Shown: positions 46,127 through 53,632 of the stretch, one piece after another
Numbering within the stretch: the first letter of the stretch is position 1
How the letters are laid out: every line of letters starts with the position of its first letter
Assembly: GCF_900456775.1 (NCBI RefSeq)
Contig: NZ_UAUL01000001.1
Location: forward strand, 372,001 to 436,000
Reading direction: 5' to 3'
Length of the DNA stretch: 64,000 nt
Origin: Sarcina ventriculi
Lineage (GTDB): Bacteria > Bacillota > Clostridia > Clostridiales > Clostridiaceae
The notes under the pieces: model-generated
Database searches by the model: none
The model's input: only the letters and a program-made list of their open reading frames with translations
What the model was told of the DNA's origin: nothing
Position numbers and translations under genes: made by a program

Positions 46127-46257
46127 AACTATTTTTCTATTTTTTAACTATTTTTCTATTATTTTTAATGAAAAATGTTTTATAAATAGTTGATAATTAA
46201 GAATATAAATAAAAAAATAGTTAGTAATATAAATAATGTTTTATATACTAACTATTT
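46125..46257. repeat. Cluster of AACTATTT / AAATAGTT repeats
   Basis: TTAACTATTTTTCTAT occurs at 46125 and again at 46144 (19-base period). AAATAGTT occurs at 46184 and 46215, and AACTATTT at 46250. The last two are arms of the katA terminator; the others are unexplained and could be regulator sites or AT-rich chance. Confidence 0.45.
46211..46257 (-). terminator. Terminator after katA
   Basis: AAATAGTTAGTA pairs with TACTAACTATTT across an AT-rich loop, with T7 on the minus strand; it separates katA from the nitrogenase-like operon. Confidence 0.8.
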
Positions 46258-46285
46258 TTTATTAATAAATTATCTCATTGTATTA

Positions 46286-47863
46286 TTATTTAAATTTATA
46301 CTTATTTATAGATTTTTTACTTTTTAAATTTAAACCTTCAGCTATTCTATCTCCAAATTCCTCATCACATCTTGTAAAATGTTCTATCAGCTTTCTTTGA
46401 ATTTTTTCTGGCACTTGCCAAAGCTCTGATAATATATTGTCTACTAAAGCAGTTTTTTCATTTTCATTAAGCCCTCTGTATCTTTCACCAGCTTGAGTAA
46501 AATCATCAGTCTTCTTTATAGATTCTTTAGTTATATTTCCCTCTACATAAACACATTCAACTCTTTCTTCTGGTGCTTCTATTGGCTTATTTCCATTTAG
46601 TGAATTGGGTTTATAATTTACACTTCCTTTTTTGTAATCATATCTCATTAAGCCATCTTGGTTATTATTATCTACTGGACATTTTGCTTTATTTATTGGA
46701 AGTTGAGTGAAATTTATACCTAATCTATATCTTTGAGTATCTGAATATGAAAATATTCTTCCTTGAAGCATTTTATCGTCTGAAAATTCTATACCTCTTA
46801 CTATATTCGCTGGACAAAATGCAGACTGTTCAACTTCAGCGAAAAAATTTTCTGGATTTTTATTTAAAGTCATCATACCAACTCTTTTTAAAGGAAACCT
46901 ATCTTCTGGCCAAGTTTTAGTATCATCTAAAGGATTAAATGGTAAATTTTCAGCTTCTTCTACATCCATAAGTTGAACATAAAGTTCATACTTAGGATAT
47001 TTACCACACTCTATCGCTTCGTGTAAATCTCTAACTGCAATATCTGGGTCTAAACCTGCAAGTATCTCAGCTTCATGTCTATCTATAGTCTCTACACCTT
47101 GCATTGTCTTCCAATGGTATTTCACATACCTTCTTTTTCCCCTAGAATTTACCCAAACATAAGTGTTTACACCAAATCCATCTATATGCCTATAACTTTT
47201 TATAGTTCCCCTATCTGAGTAAAGCCATGTTATCATATGCATTGCTTCTGGACTATTTGAAATAAAATCCCAAAATCTACTTACATCTTTTAAATTAGTA
47301 TCTGGAGAAGGTTTAAGCGAATGTATCACGTCTGGAAATTTTATTGAATCTCTTATAAAAAATACTGGAATATCATTTCCAACTATATCATAATTACCTT
47401 CACTTGTATAAAATTTTACTGCAAACCCTCTAGGATCTCTTACAGTATCTGCCGACCCCTTAGAGCCTATAACTGTTGAAAATCTAACAAAAACAGGTAT
47501 TTTTGCTTTAGGTACTTGTAAAAAATCAGCACAAGTATATTCTTCCATGCATCTATAAACTTCAAAATATCCATGTGCTCCTGCACCTTTTGCATGAACT
47601 ACTCTTTCTGGAATTCTTTCTCTATCAAAATGAGCCATCTTATCTATTAAATGAACGTCTTGAATAAGTACAGGTCCATTTGAGCCAACAGTTTCTGAAT
47701 TGGTATCATTAGAAACTAAAGAACCTGTATTAGTTGTTAAATATGATGTACAGCAATCATTATTTATATCTTCATTTTCTTTATTTACAACATCATATTC
47801 TTCTATATCTTTATTTTCTTTGTTCCTACTTAAATTCTTCTTTGACTTATTTTTACTTCCCAT
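46286..47863 (-). CDS. katA: Haem catalase
   Basis: Monofunctional catalase that splits H2O2. The 525-residue protein has the catalytic His in RVVHAKGAGAHGYFEV (about 88), the catalytic Asn in GNDIPVFFIRD, and the haem-ligand Tyr in RIFSYSDTQRYRLG (about 372). The first ~60 residues are an extra Lys/Asn/Glu-rich tail with two adjacent Cys, absent from compact catalases. Catalase is uncommon in strict anaerobes; the enzyme needs haem, and a haem-type importer operon lies directly downstream. AGGAAAG lies before the ATG and a PerR-like box upstream. Confidence 0.93.
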   Translation of the reverse strand: MGSKNKSKKNLSRNKENKDIEEYDVVNKENEDINNDCCTSYLTTNTGSLVSNDTNSETVGSNGPVLIQDVHLIDKMAHFDRERIPERVVHAKGAGAHGYFEVYRCMEEYTCADFLQVPKAKIPVFVRFSTVIGSKGSADTVRDPRGFAVKFYTSEGNYDIVGNDIPVFFIRDSIKFPDVIHSLKPSPDTNLKDVSRFWDFISNSPEAMHMITWLYSDRGTIKSYRHIDGFGVNTYVWVNSRGKRRYVKYHWKTMQGVETIDRHEAEILAGLDPDIAVRDLHEAIECGKYPKYELYVQLMDVEEAENLPFNPLDDTKTWPEDRFPLKRVGMMTLNKNPENFFAEVEQSAFCPANIVRGIEFSDDKMLQGRIFSYSDTQRYRLGINFTQLPINKAKCPVDNNNQDGLMRYDYKKGSVNYKPNSLNGNKPIEAPEERVECVYVEGNITKESIKKTDDFTQAGERYRGLNENEKTALVDNILSELWQVPEKIQRKLIEHFTRCDEEFGDRIAEGLNLKSKKSINKYKFK

Positions 47864-47944
47864 AACTATTCTTTCCTAAAAATTCATTTACTTATATTAT
47901 ATATTTTCAAGTTAAAAATTGTTAATAAATTTAATAAATCTACA

Positions 47945-47959
47945 TTATAGTAATAATAA
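47945..47959 (-). promoter_or_regulatory. PerR-like box upstream of katA
   Basis: On the minus strand TTATTATTACTATAA matches the PerR consensus TTATAATNATTATAA at 12 of 14 fixed positions, about 80 bases before the katA start codon. Peroxide induction would follow. Confidence 0.6.
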
Positions 47960-47967
47960 AAATATTT

Positions 47968-48002
47968 TAAAGGCAAATTAATTTTTTATTAATTTACCTT
48001 TA
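47968..48002 (-). terminator. Terminator after the holin-like gene
   Basis: TAAAGGCAAATTAAT/ATTAATTTACCTTTA, a 15-bp stem with one mismatch and a 5-base loop. Confidence 0.7.
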
Positions 48003-48013
48003 AATTTATTTTT

Positions 48014-48244
48014 TTATTTAATGATATTTTCTAAATCATCTATACCATTTTCTATTAAAGAAACAATAGTATTATTAGCTGGAATCTCTTTTGCTGCTTT
48101 ACTACAATCTAATATTATATCTTTTAAAACTCCATTTATTTTTTTCAATCCTTTCCTTGTAATACCGATATGCAAACTATTCAAAATAATTAAAATTGCC
48201 ATTATAGATGATGTAATTATTAAATTAATAAGTTGTAAATTCAT
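48014..48244 (-). CDS. Small membrane protein, holin-like by context
   Basis: A 76-residue protein with one N-terminal membrane helix (LINLIITSSIMAILIILNSL, about 4-23) and a soluble tail with a short basic stretch (ITRKGLKK). Size and form resemble phage LLH-type holins, but the sequence alone does not prove it. It is the third gene in the block GH16 glucanase - XhlA-like - this protein. AAAGGAG is eight bases before the ATG. A long perfect palindrome (48314-48350) lies between it and the XhlA-like gene. Confidence 0.5.
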   Translation of the reverse strand: MNLQLINLIITSSIMAILIILNSLHIGITRKGLKKINGVLKDIILDCSKAAKEIPANNTIVSLIENGIDDLENIIK

Positions 48245-48313
48245 AAAAATCTCTCCTTTAATAAACTATAAATTCTATTACTGTTCACTTTTCCTTTTAC
48301 GTTTATATATTTA

Positions 48314-48350
48314 TTGTTGATTTTAGATAAAATTTATCTAAAATCAACAA
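48314..48350. repeat. Perfect 18-bp inverted repeat inside the holin-like cassette
   Basis: TTGTTGATTTTAGATAAA, one base, then its exact complement. It lies 10 bases after the XhlA-like stop. The minus strand downstream lacks a U tract, so it may be an RNA-processing or partial-termination hairpin or an operator. Confidence 0.65.
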
Positions 48351-48359
48351 AACTTAAAT

Positions 48360-48584
48360 TTACTTTATATGAATTTCTATTATGAAGATAATTAAACTTA
48401 AAGCAGCTCCTAGTCCTGTCACAGACATCCACCTTAAAACTGCAAATATGCTTTGGATTTTTTCAGTAAGCCTATTTACCTTTTCATTTATTTTTAAGTT
48501 CTCAACATACAAATTACTTAATTTTTCTTCATATTCTTGCAATTTATTTTCTTGTCTATATACATATTCTGTTAGCTCATCCAT
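48360..48584 (-). CDS. XhlA-like (haemolysin/holin accessory) membrane protein
   Basis: A 74-residue protein with an N-terminal coiled coil (EYVYRQENKLQEYEEKLSNLYVENLKINEKVNRLTEKI) and a C-terminal membrane helix (VTGLGAALSLIIFIIEIHI). This is the layout of phage XhlA, which works with a holin in lysis. It starts 16 bases after the GH16 glucanase stop, with AGGT before the ATG, so it is probably cotranscribed and possibly coupled. Alternative: a membrane-anchored adaptor unrelated to holins. Confidence 0.55.
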   Translation of the reverse strand: MDELTEYVYRQENKLQEYEEKLSNLYVENLKINEKVNRLTEKIQSIFAVLRWMSVTGLGAALSLIIFIIEIHIK

Positions 48585-48599
48585 AGTTAATACCTGTGC

Positions 48600-50213
48600 C
48601 TAATCTTTTTTCTCAATTGATATACTGCTTACTGATATTGTATGAGGTTCTAAAGTTCCTTGAGCTGAACCCATATAAACTATTATACTTATATCATCAT
48701 TAACTGTTTGTTTTTGTGTATACACACCGCTTATAACTGTTTTTTCATTGGCTGTAAGCTTTTGCTCATTTAAGAAATAAGGGCTTCCTATACTCGTATC
48801 TTGTATTCCAACATATACTATTCTATCTATTGTTGATGTTAAAGTTACATTGTAAGTATATTCTTGTCCACCTTCTAAAGTTAAATCAGAATAATATAGT
48901 TGAATATTCCAATTTGCATCTCCTGCATTATCTATTATAGTATCCATTGTTTTTGTTTCTGTATTAAATATAACATTTGCACTAGCTGTTGGTGTATCTA
49001 TATAACTTTGACATCCTATAACATCTAAATTTTGAAAATCTGATTGTAGAACTACTTGACTATCTGATACTGGTGTAACATATGTGCTTACTGGATTTGC
49101 ATTTAAAGAAAAGTTTTCTAATCCTAAATCATAAACCTTTATAGAATTTATAACCATTGATTGTGGAAGTGCTGATGTGTCTATTGTGCTTCCTCCCATT
49201 GAGCCACCAACAGCTACATTTAACATAAGATGGAATGCTTGAACAAAAGGAAATTCTTTAGTATTTAAAGGTTGTGCTAAATCTCTTTGTGATTTAAAAT
49301 ACTCTATTCCATCTACAAGAATTGTAATATATTCTGGAGTCCACACTAATCCATAAGTATGAAATTCACTGTAATCATCTAATATTTCTATTTGAGCTGT
49401 TTGGTCTCCAGCTGCAGCTTTAAAGTTTCTAGCTTCTGTTTGAAGTGAACCATGTATATAGTTTTGAGTTTTTCCTGTACATTCCATAACATCTATCTCA
49501 CCACTATTTGGCCATGCACCATAACAATCATCTGTTGGTAAAAGCCATATAGCTGGCCAAAGTCCTTCGCCCTTTGGAAGTTTTGCACTTACTTCAAACT
49601 TACCATAAGTCCATGATTTCAAACTCTTAAGTCTTCCTGATGTATAATTAAATCCATCCATAGCTTGATTTTTAACTGTTATTGATAATTCTCCATCTTT
49701 TACTGATACATTATCTAAACTATTAGTATAATATTCAAGTTCTCCATTTCCCCATCCATCATTATTTCCAATATCATAACCCCAAACTTCACTATTTGGT
49801 GCTCCTTCATAATCAAAGCTATCACTAAAACTTAATGTCATCGCATTTGAATCATAAATTGGTGCATTTAAAAGTGCTATAAAGAATACCCCACATGCCT
49901 TTATATTAAAAGTTATATTATAATCTTGGTTTACATTTGCTACACCTATGCATTTAAATGTGTTTGCTACTTTATCAAAGCTATATACTTTTACATTTTG
50001 ATTTAAAAATTTGCTATTTCCTTCTAGTGTTGCTGAAACTTCTATTGTATTATCTGTTAAACTCTCTAATCCTTCAATTTCAAATCCATACACGGGACCT
50101 TCATAACCTTGTGATTTCATAGAATTCTCTATATTAGTTAAAATAGAATCATCTAATACTCCTACTTCTAATTCAATGCTTTCACCATTATTTAATTTTG
50201 TTGATATTATCAT
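48600..50213 (-). CDS. GH16 endo-beta-1,3(4)-glucanase without signal peptide
   Basis: A 537-residue glycoside hydrolase. Residues about 1-115 are a beta-rich domain I do not recognise. The GH16 catalytic domain spans about 125-350, with WGNGELEYYTNSLDNVSV, YGKFEVSAKLPKGEGLWPAIWLLP and the catalytic GEIDVME (nucleophile and acid/base Glu near 238 and 243), the form seen in laminarinases. A C-terminal CBM4/9-like beta domain (about 385-537) follows. The N terminus MIISTKLNNGESIELEVG is polar; there is no signal peptide, although the substrate should be outside the cell. Two small holin-like genes follow. AAGGAG lies before the ATG. Confidence 0.88.
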   Translation of the reverse strand: MIISTKLNNGESIELEVGVLDDSILTNIENSMKSQGYEGPVYGFEIEGLESLTDNTIEVSATLEGNSKFLNQNVKVYSFDKVANTFKCIGVANVNQDYNITFNIKACGVFFIALLNAPIYDSNAMTLSFSDSFDYEGAPNSEVWGYDIGNNDGWGNGELEYYTNSLDNVSVKDGELSITVKNQAMDGFNYTSGRLKSLKSWTYGKFEVSAKLPKGEGLWPAIWLLPTDDCYGAWPNSGEIDVMECTGKTQNYIHGSLQTEARNFKAAAGDQTAQIEILDDYSEFHTYGLVWTPEYITILVDGIEYFKSQRDLAQPLNTKEFPFVQAFHLMLNVAVGGSMGGSTIDTSALPQSMVINSIKVYDLGLENFSLNANPVSTYVTPVSDSQVVLQSDFQNLDVIGCQSYIDTPTASANVIFNTETKTMDTIIDNAGDANWNIQLYYSDLTLEGGQEYTYNVTLTSTIDRIVYVGIQDTSIGSPYFLNEQKLTANEKTVISGVYTQKQTVNDDISIIVYMGSAQGTLEPHTISVSSISIEKKD

Positions 50214-50624
50214 TTTTATACACTCCTTGTTATTTGTAATTTTTATTTTGGATTTATTTTATTTAGATTTGATGCATCAATGAATTAATTGAATTAGTAA
50301 GATCCTACTATTTTTTAGAAAAGCTTATTTATGATTTGATTTTTAAAACACACCATTATTAATTATGTTTTAAAACTACAATATCTATTTAAATTAATCG
50401 GGAATTCTCTTAAGAAATTTTATAGGTTTAGACATTAATCTCATTGAATCTAATTTTAGACCAATCAAATTAACAAAAAGAAATTTTAATTATATTAATA
50501 ATTTAAAATAGTATTAGAAATATCTTTAATTGATTCCGTGAAATTTTTTAAGAATTTATCATTTAATAATCGAAATGTTTTAAAATTTTAGTATTTGAAC
50601 GTTCTGTACTGATTTGCTTTCCAT
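50214..50624 (-). other. Long putative 5' leader of the GH16 gene
   Basis: If transcription starts at the promoter near 50631-50659, the message has about 410 untranslated bases. I recognise no riboswitch or T-box in it. A 27-codon open frame without a start codon is present and probably meaningless. Confidence 0.35.
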
Positions 50625-50630
50625 GTCTTT

Positions 50631-50659
50631 ATAATATACTATTTATTGACAATAGTCAA
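50631..50659 (-). promoter_or_regulatory. Sigma-A-type promoter for the GH16/holin-like block
   Basis: Minus strand: -35 TTGACT (50659-50654), 17-base spacer, -10 TATTAT (50636-50631). The -35 lies within a TTGAC AATA GTCAA dyad. Confidence 0.5.
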
Positions 50660-50764
50660 GCATATTTTTATATTTTTTTATAATTAAATTATAAAAGAAG
50701 TATATCTAAAATTTAGTTACACTTCTTTATTTATATCAATCTCAACTTTTATATATTATTTTAA

Positions 50765-51265
50765 TTATATTCTATAAAAATTACATATTTCCATATCATC
50801 TGGTAAAGTCCATACATTCTTTTCCCCTTCAACTGTAATACATGTATATTTATTATAAATTTTTTTATTTAATATCGTTACCATCTTACCCTTTTCATTT
50901 TCATAATCCTCTATTAAAGGTTGTAATATTATTTTTTCCCCTACCTTTAGTTTACCCAAATCCCTCTTTTGTATTATCTTATTTCTCTTCTTTTTCATTT
51001 CAAAATTTATTATTTCTAAATTTCTCTTAATCTTATAATTTTTTAATTTTTTATATTTTTTTTCATCAAAAAATCTCATTTGCTTCAATATGTATAAACA
51101 TATTTCTACTTCAACCATTTTTTCTATGAATTCATCTATTTCTCTTTCATATATGCATTTACTCAACTCTTGAAGTTTTTTTTCTGCTTGTACTAAAAAA
51201 TACTCTTCTCCATAATACTTTAAAACCATTTCACACGCTTTTACATTACACATATTTTTTGCCAT
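50765..51265 (-). CDS. MazG-like domain protein, divergent
   Basis: A 166-residue protein. Residues about 10-80 follow the helical pattern of small MazG-like NTP pyrophosphohydrolases (QAEKKLQELSKCIYER, then EFIEKMVEVEICLYILKQMRFFDEKKYKKLKNYKIKRN), as found in phages. The usual EExxE and ExxD metal ligands are altered (EKKLQE, EVEI), so activity is doubtful. A C-terminal beta-like part (about 100-166) has no match I know. It lies directly after the IS3 transposase. ATG at 51265 has GGAGG eight bases upstream; the ATG at 51280 overlaps that site. Confidence 0.5.
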   Translation of the reverse strand: MAKNMCNVKACEMVLKYYGEEYFLVQAEKKLQELSKCIYEREIDEFIEKMVEVEICLYILKQMRFFDEKKYKKLKNYKIKRNLEIINFEMKKKRNKIIQKRDLGKLKVGEKIILQPLIEDYENEKGKMVTILNKKIYNKYTCITVEGEKNVWTLPDDMEICNFYRI

Positions 51266-51283
51266 CTTCAATTCCTCCATAAA

Positions 51284-52432
51284 TTAACAGTTATTACTTT
51301 TTATCAAATTCTCAAGTTCATGTGGTGTCATATAATTTATTGATGAATGTATTCTTTTTTTATTGTACCAATTTTCTATAAATTTATATAAGTTCATACA
51401 CACTTCTCTAAAAGTACTATAATTTTTTAAATAAACCTCTTCTTTTTTTAAAATTGAATGAAAAGCTTCCATGGGAGCGTTATCATAAGGGCAACCTTTT
51501 TTACTATATGACTGTATTATTCCCATCTTATCGCAATATTCTTTAAATTTATGACTTGTATATTGACTTCCTAAATCACTATGAAATATTAATCCTTTTA
51601 AAGACTTTTTACCTCTACAAGCTCTTTCTAAAGATTTTATCGCTAAATCTGTAGTCATATTTTTTCCTATACTATATCCTATTATTTTTCTTGTATGTAA
51701 TTCCAAGACTGAAGCCAAATAACACCATCCTCTATTTTTTATATAAATATATGTTATATCCCCTAACCACTTCTCATTTACATTATTAGTTTTAAAATTT
51801 CTATTTAATATATTAGGAAATTCTTTATTATAATACTTTTTTCTAGAATATTTATATGTTTTTCTCTTGTACAAATAAAGTTTCATTTTCTCCATAAATT
51901 TTTTAACTTTTTTTAAGCTTATATTATATCCTTTTTTAGATAATATATTTTTTATCTCTATTACTGCATACTTCTTTTTATTTTTTCCACAAATATTATA
52001 TATTGTTTTCTCTAATATTTTATTTTGTTTTTCTCTCTTTGTTTGTTTTCTATTAATATTTTTATAAAACGTACTTCTATTTATATTAAGTATTCTACAC
52101 ATGGTTTTTATAGAGTATACCGTTTTATTTTTATTTATAAATTTGATTTTTTTTTTATTAATATGTTTATTATTTAAAATGTGCTCATGAGCTTTTTTTA
52201 ATATTTTATTCTTTCTTTTTTCTAGAATTATATTTTCCTTCAATCTATTAATTTCAGCTATTGTAATTACTTCACTTTTATTTAGTTTAATTCTCCTAAA
52301 CCTTTTTACCCAAAGTCTTAATGTTTGTACTTCAATCTTATAACGTTTGCTAAGTTTAATTAAGGATACCCCTGCATTATATAATGCTATTATTTGTTCT
52401 TTCTCACATTTTGTATACCTTCTGCCCCACAT
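51284..52432 (-). CDS. IS3-family transposase, single-frame OrfAB
   Basis: A 382-residue transposase. The N-terminal helix-turn-helix (KCEKEQIIALYNAGVSLIKLSKRYKIEVQTLRLWVKRF) corresponds to OrfA; the rest is OrfB with the rve integrase core: LGDITYI (D), FHSDLGSQYTS (D) and PMEAFHSILKKEE (E). Most IS3 elements need a -1 frameshift to join OrfA and OrfB; here they are one continuous frame. All three catalytic residues are present, so it may be active. AT content is even higher than in neighbours. Confidence 0.92.
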   Translation of the reverse strand: MWGRRYTKCEKEQIIALYNAGVSLIKLSKRYKIEVQTLRLWVKRFRRIKLNKSEVITIAEINRLKENIILEKRKNKILKKAHEHILNNKHINKKKIKFINKNKTVYSIKTMCRILNINRSTFYKNINRKQTKREKQNKILEKTIYNICGKNKKKYAVIEIKNILSKKGYNISLKKVKKFMEKMKLYLYKRKTYKYSRKKYYNKEFPNILNRNFKTNNVNEKWLGDITYIYIKNRGWCYLASVLELHTRKIIGYSIGKNMTTDLAIKSLERACRGKKSLKGLIFHSDLGSQYTSHKFKEYCDKMGIIQSYSKKGCPYDNAPMEAFHSILKKEEVYLKNYSTFREVCMNLYKFIENWYNKKRIHSSINYMTPHELENLIKSNNC

Positions 52433-52499
52433 TACTTAGACACTCCATTATTTTTATTATTAATTTTATTTTAAATTAGTTTATATTATCGTGTCTACA
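51284..52499 (-). mobile_element. IS3-family insertion sequence (right end not found)
   Basis: The transposase-proximal end is probably at 52499, where the minus strand reads TGTAGACACGATAATA, a typical IS3-type terminal TG end. The matching complement was not found downstream of the transposase, so the element may extend past the MazG-like gene or have lost that end. Confidence 0.6.
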
Positions 52500-52603
52500 A
52501 ATTCATCTTATCATAAAAGTTATTTAAATCCTTTCAAATACCCTTTTCATCGTTATTTATCTATTGAATTTTCCTAGTGTATGTATATCAATAAAAAATA
52601 TTA

Positions 52604-52635
52604 TTTTTTATATCAAATATTTTTTATATCAAATA
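52604..52635. repeat. Tandem duplication of a 16-base unit
   Basis: TTTTTTATATCAAATA occurs twice in direct succession between the two IS3-type genes. Confidence 0.75.
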
Positions 52636-52658
52636 TTTTTGACTTAAATATAACAAAG

Positions 52659-53249
52659 TTACATATTTACATTGCTATGTTTTTTTAGTGTAATTGGGTA
52701 CAATCTTAACTCTCTCATTATCTTTTGAACTCTTTTCTTACCTATATGTACACCTTTTTTTCTTAATGCGAAATACATTTTATTAACACCATATATTCCT
52801 TTGTTTTCCATATAAACCTCTTTTACTATTTGATTTATCCATTTTTCTTTATTACTCTTATCTAACATTTTATTTGCTAAATAATTATAATAAGTGCTAA
52901 CACTTATATTTAACATATCACAAAGACTTTTTATATTATAATCTTCTTTATTGTCACTTATAAACTTTACCTTCCTTTCTATATCTTTTTTTTCATAAAT
53001 ATCATCTAAATCTATTAAAATGCTATTCTCTTCTATAAGCTTTTGTAATTCTTTCTTTAAGTCAATTATTTCTTTTACCGTTATATTTTCTTTATTGTTT
53101 ATTTGTATTTCTTGGAATTTCTTGCTCCACGCAATTATATTTGATTTTGGAATATTATAATTCTCACTTATTTTTTTTACACTATTTCCATTTTTATATA
53201 AATTAACTATATTTTTTTTAAACTCTTCAGAATATTTTCTATTTGCCAC
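52659..53249 (-). pseudogene. Truncated IS3-family transposase
   Basis: A 196-residue remnant: OrfA-type helix-turn-helix (KYSEEFKKNIVNLYKNGNSVKKISENYNIPKSNIIAWSKKF), leucine-zipper region and the OrfB N-terminal HTH_21 part (KEVYMENKGIYGVNKMYFALRKKG). It stops before the integrase core, so all catalytic residues are missing. It is not a piece of the neighbouring transposase; the two differ. GTG at 53249 (site GGTGG) or 53261 could start it. Confidence 0.8.
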
Positions 53250-53326
53250 AATTACCACCACCCTAATTCTCTATTATAATTTCACTTTCTATGTTTTTCT
53301 ACAATTATAAATTTTATATTTTATTG

Positions 53327-53356
53327 TTGACTTGGGATTTATAAATACTATATAAT
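53327..53356 (+). promoter_or_regulatory. Promoter of leuS
   Basis: TTGACT (53327-53332), 18-base spacer, TATAAT (53351-53356), just upstream of the T-box leader. Confidence 0.65.
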
Positions 53357-53364
53357 ATTTTATA

Positions 53365-53605
53365 CAATATTAGCTTTGAGTAGGAGTAGTAATTCAAAGA
53401 TTAAATTTTAGAGAGCTATGAATTTGGTGCAACATAGTATTTGTCTTTTTATGAACTTGCCTAGGAGCAATATATGTTAAAAGCATATACGTTTTATCTT
53501 CGTTATCAGATAATTAAGTGAGAAAGACATTTTATCTTTCTAAGTAGAGTGGTACCGCGAAATTATCCTTTCGTCTCTTCAAGTTTAGAGATGGAAGGTT
53601 TTTTT
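53365..53605 (+). promoter_or_regulatory. T-box leader, leucine-specific
   Basis: The leader holds the T-box AGAGTGGTACCGCG (53546-53559). In Stem I the GAACTTGCC block (53453 onward) places CTT, a Leu codon, at the specifier position (53456-53458). Uncharged tRNA(Leu) should stabilise the antiterminator and allow leuS transcription. Confidence 0.92.
53567..53598 (+). terminator. T-box terminator
   Basis: CCTTTCGTCTCT/AGAGATGGAAGG with an 8-base loop, followed by T7. Confidence 0.9.
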
Positions 53606-53632
53606 ATATTTAAATAAAAAGGAGGAACTTTA

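Noticed and set aside
50500-50600. 27-codon open frame in the GH16 leader
   Set aside because: It has no start codon or ribosome binding site and is probably chance.
52604-52635. CRISPR-like repeat
   Set aside because: Only two directly abutting copies with no spacer; a simple tandem duplication.
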